Shown here: positions 11,401 through 25,100 of the stretch, piece after piece
How the letters are laid out: each line of letters opens with the position of its first letter
Numbering within the stretch: position 1 is the stretch's first letter
Source: Ifrita kowaldi
Taxonomy: Eukaryota > Chordata > Aves > Passeriformes > Cinclosomatidae
NCBI GenBank assembly: GCA_013398055.1
Contig: VZRS01010750.1
Span: forward strand, 849,459-913,458
Direction of reading: 5' to 3'
Length of the DNA stretch: 64,000 nucleotides
Translations under genes and position numbers: made by a program
Notes under the pieces: model-generated
The model's database searches: none
Told to the model about the DNA's origin: nothing
What the model saw: the letters and a program-made list of their open reading frames with translations, nothing else

Positions 11401-14400
11401 TCACCATGGTATAATTACCAGATACTTATATCATTGCTATCTCTTGTACCCAGCATTTTAAAATAAGTACATGCTTCCCCATCAACATTTCACTTTTTTT
11501 CCTGACCATTCTATTTTCCTGACAATTCTTTCTGAAACACTTTACCCTTCTATACAAACAATTCAGTCTCAAATTATTCAGTCAAATCTCTGTAGTTCTC
11601 ATAACCTTGAGAACATAATAAGTGTTAAAGGACCCCATATTCCTTCCATTTAAGATGTTCTTCAAACCTTCCTTTGACATCTCTCACTCTCTTTCGGTAA
11701 CTTTGCCCTTTCTACTGTTGATACCACAGTTCACATTGAGATAATTTGTCTTTATACAATGGTGTGAGAATTGTGCTGGGGAGAGGGTACCTAGACAAAG
11801 AAGCACAAACCAAGAAAAGCAGATGAACACATTTTTGTGAGCAATCATTCAAAAGAAGAGGCATCATGGTAAAGGGCATAAGGGGGAGAGGTAAACCATG
11901 TAGGCATCTGTTGGGATAGGACCAAAGCACGGCACTGATTGTTTAGCAAGTTCCACATAAAAAAGGGAAGGCAGAGCTATCCAGTGGTTCACAGTACTAA
12001 TGCTTGATGGCCAGAGTGGGAAAAGCTACATCATTTGTGTGGCCCTGTTCTCCTGTCCAGGAGATATGGCTTTCTGACTGGCCTATGTGTGCTGTGCCTT
12101 GGATGAAGAAAACCTTACCTGAATCATCCCTGTTCCCAGAACATGCTCTTTGATTTAGACCTGCTTACCTTAATTCTCGGTTGGATCAGTTGTCCTGTCT
12201 GAGGGAGCAGAAAACAGATGACCAGGAGTTCAGGAGAGGTACCTGAAAAGGTTCCCCCACACTGTCTTTGAGACACTTCCTACTTGCTTCCTTCCTTGGA
12301 GTAGTCATTATGAATTGCCCATCTGCTGGAAGACATGGGCTCTGTTCTTTCTCAGGGAAGTTCACAAACCATTTTCACCCCACTGAGGAGCACGGTCCTT
12401 CCCTGTTGGTGCTGTCCTATATCTCCAGCTTCTGTGTTTGGCTATCCTCGGAGTACTCCATGTCCTATGTCCAGGAGATGTAATTCTCCTAGCCACTGTT
12501 GTGTCTCAGCCCAGCCACCATCTCCAGCAGCCCTTTACCCACATGGTACCTCATTCTTGGCTTACAATGACAGTGATGCCACCTTGCAGCTCACCAGAGC
12601 TTGGGCAGATGTCTCCTAAACTGGTTTCATTTGTTGCTAGGTGTGGCTGCCCTCAAAGCAGGAGGAAGCTGTATCAGCAGCACATTTGACTGATGAACAG
12701 CATGTGCTCACCTTCATTCCCAGAGGATCTCCTCGAAGGTCTTGGTCAGCCCCATCCCTGCAGAAGTTGCCTCACACATGTGGCACTCTCAGCCTCTGTC
12801 CGCAGGCGTGGCAGGGTGACCTCTGCCACTGCACACAGGCAGGCTGCACTGGCTTGCCTTCTGCACCACTGACAAAAGAGGCCTGTGAGAAGTTCCACGA
12901 TTTGCTGCTGCCAGGTCCTGGCCCCTGTTAGGTGCTGAGCTAATGCTGTTGAACTCTGCAGCTATTAAACTTGCACAGGTCAACATGATAGATTTTAGCT
13001 TTCCTTTTTCTTCTTGCAAGCAATGACATAATGGAACCAAGTGGCTCTTCTGGAATAAACAATGCATATTCTAGAGATTACTTGTGTTTACTCTACATGC
13101 AAGACCTCCAAAGGAGATTAAAACTTGAGCTCCATACTGTAGCATGGAGATATTCACTTCCTTTCAGGATGATGGTGTCCTGTAACTAATTCTCATTATG
13201 TCTGAGGGTGGCATATGCATTGAAAGTTATAAACTGCATATTTCGAAATTACATTTTTTCCTCATAAATGCAGAAGAAACAATTTTTTACCTCTTGCATT
13301 CATAACTCAATGCCTATATAGACATGTCCAAAATTGCACAGCGCAAAATACATAACACTGTGTAAAATCTAAAAATGAAATGCAAGTCTTTTCTCATCTA
13401 TAGCCTTTTTACAAAGCACGATAGTATTGTGACATGAAATAACCATCAAGCTGGCAGACTGATGCTTCTTTTTTTTATTCACACACGTATGTAAATGCAG
13501 ATGGTCTTAGAGGAGTCTATCATCTGGATGTATGTGCCTACCTGTAGGACACTGAAATAGGCACAAACTAGTCTCTAGGGCCTTGTTTATCACTGTGATC
13601 ACAGATTCTGCTACCTGAACTATTACATATAGCAGTCACTGCATGAAAATCAGAAATAAGCTCAGGAGCAGAGCCCAGATGCCAAGATTCCTCCTTCAAA
13701 CTGAAGCAGGACTTAGGTGCTCCTCATTCTCTTTCTCTTAGAAATTGCAGCCAGGCAATCCCCTCAGATCTTGGACAGGATCTGCAGCTCTGGCTCCCAG
13801 GTGTAGGGACAAACACTTTCCTGCAGACATCCAAGCCCCAGAGGTGGGGCAGGTGCTCAAAGTCAACCCTGTGCTTAGCCTTCCCTTGAAGGGAAGTCCC
13901 TAGTACTGCAGCTCACTGCTTCACCTCCTCACCTTCAGGGTTTGCCCTCCTGAGCATTTTTGCTGGCCCTGTTAGCTGGGTCAGGAATAACGGCTTAGAG
14001 CTTTGGGAATGGATTTTGCTCTGTGCTTGAGAAAAAGAGCCCAGAAGTGTTTCAACTTTTTGTTATATCTTGTTCTCAATTTCTTAATTAAAACCTAGTA
14101 TTATAATATGCATTTTGTGAATATGATATATGAAACATGTTAATGGTGCTTAACTTACAAAGTAAAGGCAAACTGAAATTCAGTGGACCATACAGACAAA
14201 TCTCAAGTGCCTGGGCAGTCCCATGTCCCTCAGCTCAGAACCTGGAAAACTGGCCTTTGAATGAAAACAATTTTCAAAAACCAGCACAGGTGACTGGAAA
14301 CTGACGCTCTTTGTGTCCCTCCCTGCCAACCTCCCAGTTGTGAATACAGAATGATTTTCTGGTGTTCAGGTTTACCTGATTCTCCCTTTGCCATGACTAT

Positions 14401-16734
14401 GTAAAACCAGCAACATGGTGGAACATCAGTCCAACATCCTCATCTCAAGTCTGATGACTCCTCTAAAGGGCAGGATTTATTGTTGCCTTGCTAGTACAAA
14501 CCTCAGAAATGCAGAACTTGACCAGTGAAGACAAAACTGGTCAAGGTTTCTAGTTTATAAAATGAGCTTGTAGTCCTGGGATAGTTTAAAAAAAGATGCT
14601 CTTTCCCTGAGCAGGGATAAGTCAATCCTGGCTCATTTTCCCCTTGGTTTTAGCTCTTCTCTTACCCATGCAGACAGTATTCATACTGACACTGCAGGTC
14701 ATAACATCACAGGATGGAACTTTCAGAGCCTAATAAGATACCAAGTGTTCCCTTGAGCACAGCACCTCTCATAAATACTTGTATCAGCAAATGTAATAGC
14801 AAGAAGAGCAGCAAACTTCAGCTCATCAGGAATTCTTACTGACAGCTGAGTTCCCAGAGTACCTTTCCCTAAATGATGTCTGCATTTCCAACACTGAATT
14901 ATCTTCCTTGAAGCCTTTGACAAGGGTAGGAATAGACAGCAAGGGACTGTATATTTGCACTGATTTTAACAAGCAATGAAGGTACTTTATGTCTAAATAT
15001 CAAACTTGGGGTTCATTTTAGCACACATTCTTTTCAGAGGAGCTTCCAGGTGGCCCTAAGTGTGATCCCTGCTGGAAAAATTGCCACAAATCAGTTGTGC
15101 TACCTCTCATCTCAGCAGGACCGTGAGGTCTGGTTGCAGCTGTGCCTTCCACTGAAAGTATTACAAACTTCCAAAGTGACAAAATCAGAGTTGAACCTTC
15201 TAGGGTTCTGGCAATTTCACTTCAGAGTCAAATTTCACTTCAAATTACATGGCTCACCTGATAAACCTGAACTGATGTTGAGACTGACCTTTAGCTATTG
15301 GAAGGAATTCTACATGCATTAGAGGTCAAGCCAAGCATAAATAATCTCATTTATTTCAGTTACCTACTTTGGTAATCAAGACCTAGTCACATAGACGAGC
15401 CTTTAGAGGATGAGGCCTATGGTCTGCAAGAGAGGAGGGTGCACATTTTGTGTTGCAACCACCTACAATGAACACTATTTAAAGTACTAATTCCTGTGCT
15501 TAGAATAGAAAATGTCAAAAATAATTTTAACCTCTGCCAGCGATGGATGATCAGCTTTTGTTGGCACACCATACACAAGCTAGGACCTCAAGGGACTATT
15601 TCTGTGACTAAATAAGTGTGGTATTGGGCTATCAGTGTATGTACTTTGTGTTCACTTCTGTACTTCCAAATATTGCAGTGCAACCATTTTAGCTCTTTCT
15701 GTCTCTCTTGTGACTTATATGGAAATGCCTCCCTGAACATACACCTCTGCTTGACATTTATGGAAACTCCATGACCTAAAGCCCTCCCTCATCTCCTACC
15801 TTAAAGCCTCAAGTGTGCATCTGTCTCATTACCTTTCCAGTTATAAGGACAGTCATCAGGGTAATTGCATCAGTTCAGAGATATCTCTGCCCTTTTGCAT
15901 CTGAAGGCCAGTGCAGCCAGAGAATGAACCAGTGCCTTTAACAGTGCCCATGTGAAGAGGTGCTATGGTGCTGGCCTTGGCTGCTGGTACCAATATCCAT
16001 CCTAGACACCAATGATCCAAGCCCAGCAAAGCTGAAACTAAGTGCTGTGCATTCAGGGGTTAGTTTAATGCTCAAAGACAACAGGACAGACTTCCTCTCG
16101 AGGAGCCCAAACACGAGCTCAAAGGTTTCACTCAGAGAGAAAGGCACTAAGCCTCTTCCTTTTACTGTCGACTCCAGCAAGGTCTTGGGCTTGGCTGGGC
16201 TCGGGTGAGAGTGGCACCTCATGTCTGCTCTCAGGTTTGCATTTCCTTCCTGTAGGTACTGCCCAGACCATATCACCAGCCCAGGTACAGCAGGGCAGGG
16301 CTGAGCAAACAAGAGTCCTGGTGCCCGGCAACCTCAGTGCCGCGGGTCGGATTCTCCTCCCAGTCCAAAGGGAGACCAGCACACTCTGCAGCACATCTAT
16401 AAAATAAAAACCAGCCTGATGAAGAACACTTTGCCTGAGCTTCTTGGTCTTAATGAGTCTTCTACAAGTGCTGAGTGGACACAGCAGTTCACAGGATATT
16501 GAATAAGTTGCATTGATTACTGGTTAGTAATACATTTACATTTAGATAATGCATTATAGGAGTTCCAAGTATATTGCAGACTTGGATTAATCCAATTCTG
16601 CAACATCTCTAAGAAAAACCATCTCCTTTCCATAAAAGTGTTGCTGCCATGAATTCCAGGAATTAAGAAACAATAATTGAGGCCCCAAAACACCATGGTG
16701 GTCTTATAAAGGTCTCAATAAGAACAACAATGTG
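8420..16734. other. CDH17-GEM intergenic sequence, left part
   Basis: No coding gene recognised; all ORFs are short and overlapping and lack splice-consistent partners. The first few hundred bases are upstream of the CDH17 promoter and include two ACTTTGGG direct copies at 8895-8902 and 8905-8912. No clear repeats were seen. Confidence 0.5.
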
Positions 16735-16786
16735 GATGAATGAATGAATGAATGAATGAATGAATGAATGAATGAATGAATGAATG
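16735..16786. repeat. (ATGA)n tetranucleotide microsatellite
   Basis: Thirteen near-perfect tandem copies of a four-base unit (ATGA/TGAA) over about 52 bases, with no interruption seen. A likely length-variable marker. Confidence 0.97.
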
Positions 16787-17428
16787 TCTTTTTTCAGCTT
16801 TTGCTGTGTGACTCGTAATGTTTCATTATAGTTACGGAGTTTAGAGGGAGTTTTTGAACAACAGAAACCTTCTCACATAGTCATAAATTTGTAGAAGCTA
16901 TCAAACAAAAATAAGATTGTTTCAAGACAGTGTGCTTAGAAAATAAAAATATAACTTTGTCTGAAGTTCCTATGTACTTTTCAAATTAATTACTGAGCTA
17001 TTTGGAACTACAGAGATATTTATCTCTTATTTTTAACTAATCTAAAGCATAAAGAGCTTGTTATCAGTCTCAGGACTTTGAGTTATGTTCATGAAAGAGT
17101 AGTTCTGGTACTAAGTTTTTGTGAATGGCTTGCTGGAAAGTTAAACAGGACAATGAGCAGCTAATGCAGAAAGAGAAGCAATACATGTCCAAAATCTTTG
17201 ATGTTCGTGCAACCTACTGTGACTAGGCCCCAGAGAGGAGAGATGGGATGAGGACAGGATTTTGCTCTTTGTGGTACCTGTCTATATTCTTTTTATAAAA
17301 CTGGAGAGGTTTTTGTCCTTTGTTTCCCAAAATGTGTTTAGCTACATTCCTATTTAGTTTTAAAAGATTTTACTTTTAGTTCAGTCCTTAGATTTCTGTG
17401 TTTTATAGTTCTTTGGTGATTTTCTCTT

Positions 17429-17825
17429 AGAATCACAGAATCACATAATTGGTAAGGCTGGAAGGGACCAGACCACAGTGGGTTATCTGGTCCAACCTCC
17501 CTGCTCACCTACGGTGATGGAGACTCCACAAGGTCTCTGGGCAATCTGTTCCAGTGCATGGTCACTCACACAGTAAAGAAGTTCTTCCTCATGTTCAGGT
17601 GGAAGTTCCTGTGCACCTGTTTCTCCCATTGCCTCTTGTCCTACTGCTTGACACCACTGAGAAGAGCCTGGCTCCATCCTCTTGGCACCCTTCCTTCAGA
17701 TACTGATAGATGTCGATGTTGTCTCTTCTTGAGGCTGAACAAGTCCAAAACTCTCTGTTGAGAGTTTTAGGAAAGATGCTCTAGTCCCTTAACCATCTTT
17801 GCAGTCATTGGCTGGACCTGGAGTC
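17429..17825 (-). mobile_element. CR1 LINE 3'-end fragment
   Basis: The plus strand opens with AGAATCACAGAATCACATAA, the reverse complement of the terminal octamer repeats of avian CR1. GGAAGGGACC, then TCTGGGCAATCTGTTCCAGTG, CACAGTAAAGAAGTTCTTCC and GAGGCTGAACAAG follow, all standard CR1 blocks. The element therefore lies on the minus strand, 5'-truncated and diverged. It has no intact reverse transcriptase. Confidence 0.93.
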
Positions 17826-19119
17826 TTGATCTATTTGCATCTTTTGATTATGGTGCTTCACTACTTATAAAAAAGTGTCTAATTTTTTTAAATTATATCC
17901 TGTATTTAAGAGGCGTGTCCATCACTTTTGCCTCTGTGGTGGTGGTGTAGGGGGACAGGAATTCCCCAGCCTCATTCGCTGCATGGGCATTCCCAGGTGG
18001 ATGTTGGTGTGTACCCTGCTCACCCCAGCCAGTTTTGCTGGAGAGAGGGTGAAGGAGGGTGTTCCCATTCAGACTCAGCTGCAATGGAATCAACTAACTG
18101 CAAGATCACCTTGGCCAGACATTGACTCTTTTGTTCATTCTCTCTTTAACTGTAGTTCTGTTTTAAAAGTATCTTTTTACTAAGAATTGAACTTTCTTTA
18201 CGTAAAAAAATGCAAATTGCTTTAACTCAGAAAGAAAGAGAGAAGTACAAGTCTAATAATGCATTCGATATTCTGGTTATTTTTAAAAGCAGCCTTGAGA
18301 GAAGTAGCAGGTTTTGACATTGATGCAGCATTTCAGGTAAAAACAAAAGCTGAATTTGTGTGTGTATAGTTCTACTACAAAAAATGGGATTTTTACAGTT
18401 AAATCCTACAAAGTACTAATTACTCTTAGAATTGGTAACTTCATGTCTCTGCAAGCTTTTACTGAATTCAACTTGGCGAGAATGACAGAAACAAATTTAT
18501 TTTTTCATTTTGTTTTTGTTCTTTATTTTTGGCTGTTTATGGAATCCTGTTTTAAATATGCTGCATTTGCAGACTTCTTGCTACTCTTTAAGAGTGAATG
18601 TCAGTTTTAATGGGCTTAGGTTTGTTTTTCTCTGCTTTTTGCTACTATGGAAGTTATGTGTCCATATTTTCATGTAGATATGTTCTAGGTGGCCTGCAGA
18701 AAGAAAGTCAGTTTGTTGAGTAAGCACAATTATTTGACAATGCTGCAAAGGACACATGTAAGGGAATGTTGTATAAATGTTAAATAAATCCTGTTTAAAT
18801 AGCATATCTTTATTGTCTATTATAAATAATAAAGATTTCATTCATATAATATATACATTCATAGGTTCTTAATTTATTTTTACATATTTGCTCTTTATCT
18901 CATATGTGTAATACAAACACTTCGTATCTTTAGCACAATTCCATGTACCTGTGGCACTGTTCTAAATTTTTGTTACTAATTTTTACCCAATCTGAAAGAA
19001 AATCTAACATTTCATCAGAGGTCTTCCAGAAATATATTTTCATGCCATTGGGGATCTCTGTAGGTGACTTTTGCTTCAGGGGTCAGCTTCCAGCTGAGCC
19101 TGTTGAGGAATACATTCAA
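17826..19119. other. Intergenic sequence between the CR1 and LTR-like fragments
   Basis: AT-rich intergenic DNA. No gene, RNA or repeat recognised. Confidence 0.5.
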
Positions 19120-19335
19120 TGCAGGTAGTTCAGGGCAGGGTATGGTCAGCCAGGTGACCAGACACTCAGAGAGACTCAGAGACAGCAGGAGTCAAGGGCT
19201 CAGCAAGGAAGAACCCAGAGCAGCACCCACACAGACTGTCAGGGTATAAAAGCCCAGGGTTCCCTTTGTTCAGGGTCCCTCTGACCTCTGTTACTCTGTT
19301 GTACCACTATTAAATTACTTAAAGGAATCAGAGCT
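19120..19335 (+). mobile_element. LTR-like fragment (possible solo LTR of an endogenous retrovirus)
   Basis: GGGTATAAAAGCCCAGGG puts a TATA box at 19245-19250, followed 59 bases later by an ATTAAA polyadenylation signal (19309-19314) in a TCTGTTGTACCACTATTAAA context. A compact promoter plus polyadenylation signal of this kind is typical of avian retroviral LTRs (U3-R-U5). I cannot define terminal TG...CA or target duplications, and similar composition continues to about 19.6 kb. No gag, pol or env reading frame is adjacent. Boundaries are approximate; a host promoter is the alternative. Confidence 0.4.
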
Positions 19336-22036
19336 CTGAGATGCTGCTATGGGAGGTCTGGAATGAAGCTGCTGAGGAAATCTGGTCTGACTGCACGAGA
19401 GTGGGATGTGCAGGGAGTCAGAGGTGCACCTGTTGGGTCACTGGAGCTGCCCACTGCGAAGGGGCTTCGGTCCCAGCACTGCAAGTCTCTGGTGGTGGGT
19501 GTGTGACTGCCAGAGTGGCATCTCAGGGGTCTGACAGGAAAGTTTCCTTAACAAGCTGCTGGAGCCAGGGGGCTGCTGTCAGACCAGCTGATGGCAGCTG
19601 GGCAGCACCACTGGCTTTATGGGTTTGCTGATGACTTTTGATGCAAAGGCCTGTTGCAAAATAGCAAAGATGGCAAGGGAGAGAGCAGCATTAGAGCTGC
19701 TGACACAGCCCAAAAGGGCAGGACATCAGCAGGCAAAGCAGGGGCACAGTGCTGCATGGTCTTCCAGGGGATGTTCAGAGGTGCTGTGCCGGGAGGCTTC
19801 TGCTATGCCAAAATCCGTGCAGGTCTGGGGACCTACACAGTAGAAACACTGCAGTATTTTCTTATTTAAAGTAGTTTAATTTTCTTTAGCTAGACTGTTA
19901 TTTATCATAGATTTTAGCATACGTGTAAGCATTTGACTACGGTATTTTATTTCTGGAAATGTGGTTAATATTTCTGAAACTGCTTCAAATACATATTGCA
20001 TGCAGACAACAATGTGGCTTCTGAAGACCAGTGCAATTTTTAACCTCATGTTTCAAGGTCAAAATCTCAACACTATATAACTCTATGTCTTACGTGCATT
20101 CACTTGCCATCATGCTAAATTGGTTTTTTAATTAGAGAGGGAAGAGTTTGCTGATTTACTTGCATTGCAGTAAACGCTGGCAAAGACTTTACCAAGGATA
20201 GACAGAACCACTGCAGTAATTGCACAGTGGCAGAGCCTGCACATTGTCTGAGACTACAGTTATGCAGAAGGGTTTCCTTGCTCTACCATGTAGCATACAT
20301 CACTCTAGAGTGTGGTAATCATGATCTGACTCCCACAGGTGGACCAGGAACAAGGATTTACCCTCTGGAAACTGGAATTGTCACTGATAGCTTGTTCTTC
20401 AGAAGCATTGCAGCAGGTGCCGTCCACCAGGGATACAGCTGTGGCACTCATAGAAAATCCTGCTTTCCAGGGCAAAGTATTTAAATCTTTTTGTGGATCT
20501 GAAGCACTCTGGTCGTTTGTCTCTCCTGTTTAAATAGAAATTCTCAATCACTACACTGGTGAAATACTGCAGGTAGAAACTATAAAAGCAGTGGCCTTCA
20601 GATGTGGAGCTGGACCATAAATAAGGTTTGTCTGGACCTCTGCCAGCAGCAGGTCTGTAAGCCTTCAGCCTTCTCATGGCAGAGCCCATGTTTCTTACCA
20701 TCCTTATATCCCTGCAGAGCAAATGCACCATGCTCCACATGCAGCTGGCAGGGCTGGAGGTCACCTACTTCTTTCCAAGGAACGTGCTTCCCAAAACACA
20801 GCAGGCAGCATTGAGTCCTGCACTGACATTCAAAATGACACCTTTCCACCACATATGGTAGGAAAGAAGACAGTACTGCTCTCAGCATGAAGAGAGCATG
20901 AAGAGATGCATGTTTATTAGGCAGACTGTCTATAATTGGATCTGAAGTTAAGGAAGGGACTACAACTAAAATTAAGACATCATCCCTAACACTGAAGTTT
21001 CCGTAAGCTCAGAGGGATCTCTGTCCAACCAAATTCTATTCATGAAATTACTTTTTCAGAGAAAATGTGAGTTAACTAGTGGATTGACGTGCTATTACAT
21101 GGTTTGTAGCTCTTTTTAATGGCTTTTGGTAGTCTGGACCACAAGTTATTGAAGAAGTTGCCTTCACAAACTAAATGGAAAATTATAGTTGCAAGGAAAT
21201 TGTATTTTTCTTCATCCAACATACCTCCACTTCTGAGCAGTTTAGAGAAAAGTCTATGCTTATTCTCAATAAGATATCTCATTTCTATGTGTGCCAAAGT
21301 GCAGAGCATTTCCAGGCCCCCACCCACGGGAGATAAGAGCACACCTTAAAGGAAGTGGCAGATGGACCAAGAGAAACCATGACGTATTTCCTTCTCATGA
21401 GGGAGAATGACATAACTTCTTACTCACAAGCGAAACAACAAATCCTTTTTTGGCACCTAGTGCTTTCTTGATTCAATAAAAAGGACACTGTCTGGTCTCA
21501 GAATGCCATTAGTGTGAGTAATATCAGCCAGACTACTTGCTTGAGCAAAAATCTGCAAGCTTATTTGCTGCAGGCATCTGTCTTCCTCCTCATTGTATGA
21601 TGCAATCCCAAACACCGGCAGGGGTAACAGAGCTGCCCTTTCCCAACTTGTCACCTCTTTTCAGGTTTCCATATAAGATACTTATCTACAAGAAGGTCTT
21701 GATCTGATAATACTTATGAAGAATACTCTTGTTGCACTCAGCATATAGAAGCTGTATCCTGTAACAAAACATAAGTATTTAAAGCCCTACTTAGGACAAA
21801 AGCTGTGCATTATAAATTGGTAATTTTCAAAATATTGCATGAAAGAGATGCTCAAATCATTTAAATGGAGTCTAGTTAACATAAAAACTATTTCTGATGA
21901 TGAAGGACCTCATAAAATCGAGTGGGTAGAAAGATGGCAGGTGAAGAGTCACAGCTCACTGTGGTTTGAATATGGTGTGTAATGGCAGCCAAACATGTCA
22001 ACAAACATGGGACTTAGTCAAAAAGTGGACTGAAAG
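19336..22036. other. Intergenic sequence
   Basis: The first 300 bases are GC-richer and may still belong to the LTR-like element. The remainder has no recognised gene or repeat. Confidence 0.5.
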
Positions 22037-22106
22037 CAGGAAAGAAAATTATGTTTTTTCACTCTCTAACACAGGAAAAAGAATTATGTTTTATCACTCT
22101 CTAAAA
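22037..22106. repeat. 35-bp tandem duplication (two copies)
   Basis: CAGGAAAGAAAATTATGTTT and its continuation to TCACTCTCTAACA is followed immediately by a second copy starting CAGGAAAAAGAATTATG and ending TCACTCTCTAAAA. The copies differ at only a few bases, which suggests a recent local duplication. Confidence 0.85.
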
Positions 22107-25100
22107 CTTAGCATCTAGAGTAAAATGAACTGCAGCCTCTCTCTCTCTCTTGCCGAGCATTAAAGAAGGAATAGTGAAAGGAAACAAACACAGTTAAGTG
22201 GCTGGAGCAGCTGCCTTAAGGGAAATACTAACAGGTTTTGGACTTTTCAGCATGAAGAGAAGAAGGCTGAGGAGGAAATGGCAGATAATTTCAGTTTCAC
22301 AAAGCTAGTGGGGAAAGTGAGTGAAAAACTGCTGCTCACAAGGTCCCATAGGTGATATTCTAAACAGCATCTCCTGTTGCTGCTTTGCCCTCTTTTCTAA
22401 GAGAGAGCACAGAGCTGGAAGAACCACGAGTCCAAAGCAGCAGGGCGTTTCTTCTCTCTGGGTCCCTAGATTGATTTTTGATAATTGTCCAGGGGTAGTC
22501 TGAAGTCCATAAACTAAGGAATATCAATTTTCTTTGCCAAGCTGCACTGGCAACCTCTGTTCCCAGGGCTTCATCAGCTGGGCACACCATCCCAGCCACA
22601 GCAGAGATGCCAGTGGAGCTGCTTCTGTCAAAGTCCATGTGCCACACATCCTGGTGGGGCTGGACAACTTCCAAATACTACTGCTGGCAAAAATCCTACC
22701 GTGTGTGCTAAGGGAGCATCCCAGATCCAGTGGCTTACTCCTGAATGGAGCAAGGCAAGGAGGAGCAAATGCAGCCATTCATGACACAAGATTACATCAA
22801 GAGGAGGAGGAAAACCTTAAAGCACAGACGTCTGAAAATAGAGTTAAAAAGCAACTAAACTGGCATTGTGGCAGCAAAGCTTGAGGGCATCCCACTGGGC
22901 ACTGCTCAGGGATTCAAGGTGTGTAGAGGGGGAATACATCCTGAGCAATGTGAGAGCAAAGCTGTGAATTGTAGAAATACACACACGTTACTGAAAACCA
23001 CAGGCAGACACAAAAATAGTAGCCTGGCCACGCCGAAGTTATTGCGGTCCATTCTGAGCTCAGTGGAAGTCAGACCCCCTAAGCAATTCAGTGAAACACA
23101 CTCAGCATCAGAGAGTGGGTGCAAAGCTCAGCAGAGCTGGAGGTCCTTCCTCCAGAGGAGCAGCCACCGAGCTGTCCCTCATCTCTGCATGGGAGGGCTG
23201 CCTGCCCAGTGCCTTCCCATTGCTCTCCCGCTCTCCCAGTGCTCACCACACCTCAGGTGGGCAGTGCCCAGTCGGGCGCAGGATGTGGTGTCCCAGGCTT
23301 GCCACACCCACTAAGTGCAAGTGGGGAAGAAAGGCAAGTCCCTGCATGCAGTGACTGCAGATGCAGGAGATGAAGTCAGGTGTCCTTCAGTGTATCCATG
23401 TGACAGTCTGAATTTTCTCATTGAAAATTCCCACCTGCCTTTCTCCCGTTGGCCCAAAGAGTGGTCAAAAGTCTGCTCTGGGCAACCTGTGTCTAACAGG
23501 AGGCTTTCAAGCACACACATGCAGAGTATCAGAAACAACTCCTATTTAGAAAGCAATTGCATTTGAAAATGAGTCATGCATAAATTTCAAGACTTGGAGG
23601 AAGTGTGTAACATTGATCATTTTATCAGCAAATTATTAACCATGTTCCAGGTGGCACTGTAAAACAAGCCGCACAGGACCTGTGTGCTCTCTCATGGGTG
23701 TGTTGTCCCCACTGTCTGACAGCAGGGAACCTTGCAGCAAAATTGCTAAAATCACAAGTAATTTGCCCACTGAATTTCAGTGGCTCTAGGCAAAACAAAC
23801 TCCCATTACCTTGATGATCTCACATTTGTGATTACAGAGGATAAATGCAGAAGTATTGCAGGCCCCTGTGTGACATGATCACTGAGGGAGGAGTGGGGCT
23901 TGCTGCAACATCTGTGGGAGACTTCTGGAGTGACAATACCAGGAGAGGCAGGTGGGGAGGTTGTCAGTTTGCACACTAACAGCATGGGCTCTCTGGCTGT
24001 GACGTGTGGTGGGATCCACCCTTTTTCCTGCAGCCATCCCTACCCTGCATTGCATCCTGATATGTGGCCCTTGGTCCCTCCTGGAAGCAATGCCAGAAAC
24101 AAGGCTTCTCCACAGCTTTCTGGGGCATAGTGAAGAGAATAACATGGCGTTCCGCTTTTTTTAACTGCAGAGGCTTACATTTAGAGACTTAGAAGTCACT
24201 CTATAGACCTCCCACAGAGTCTGCCACCTTTAAAAGTGCTGGCGGTGTATGCCCAGCAATGCGACATTTTAGCAAGATTTTAACACAAGATGCCATGTGT
24301 GTCTTGGGTGCTACTGCAAACCTACTGTTGCATGGGTCCTACAAGTGAATAAACACAAAAGGAAGTGTTTTGTCCTGCCCTCTCTTTCTGGTGCTACCAC
24401 ACTGAACCAGAACTGGTGGGGACTGCAGGCAAGACAGACAGGTCTGATTAAATGTTATTTAACTCACCTGGAAGCCACATCTGATAAAACCTACAGTGTG
24501 CTGAACACCACCTCAGCCCACAGCACTTGCTCTCCTAACTGAGCAATGAGTTAGTCCAGGAAAGAGTGCCAGAAGAGGACCAGCCCCATGTCTCACACCG
24601 GCATTTGTCTCCTGTGCTTGTGAGTCAGACACAGGAATGATTTACACGAAGGCGTTCAGCTCTACAGTCTTCAGAGGTGTTGCAAAAAATGAGTTGCAAG
24701 TTTCACTTTTGGAGATTCAATAGTTTACTATCATCAGTACATTGTCTCTCCTCTGAGTGCCACATCTTTCTCTAAAAAGCCTTCCCAGGGAGAAAGAAGA
24801 GCTGTAGCAGATTGTGAAGACACAGAGCTCAGGTGCTTCCCTCCTCTGCAGCAGCCTTCTGTAGATCCCGTTATCATCACCAGCACTGCTGCTGCCAGGA
24901 GCCCTTTCTCCCATTTGTATCTGAACCCCAAACAGCCCAAGAGAGAGAACTCAGGTCTTTAAAGCTTTCCAAGGGGTTGATGTTGAAAGGCTTGTATATG
25001 TGAGGGTCAAATCCACAGTACATCCATTGATTTTGTTGAAAATATCTTTCTTTTACTTGACTAAATTTTATCAATAATTCTCCCAAATCCAAAATCCTGT

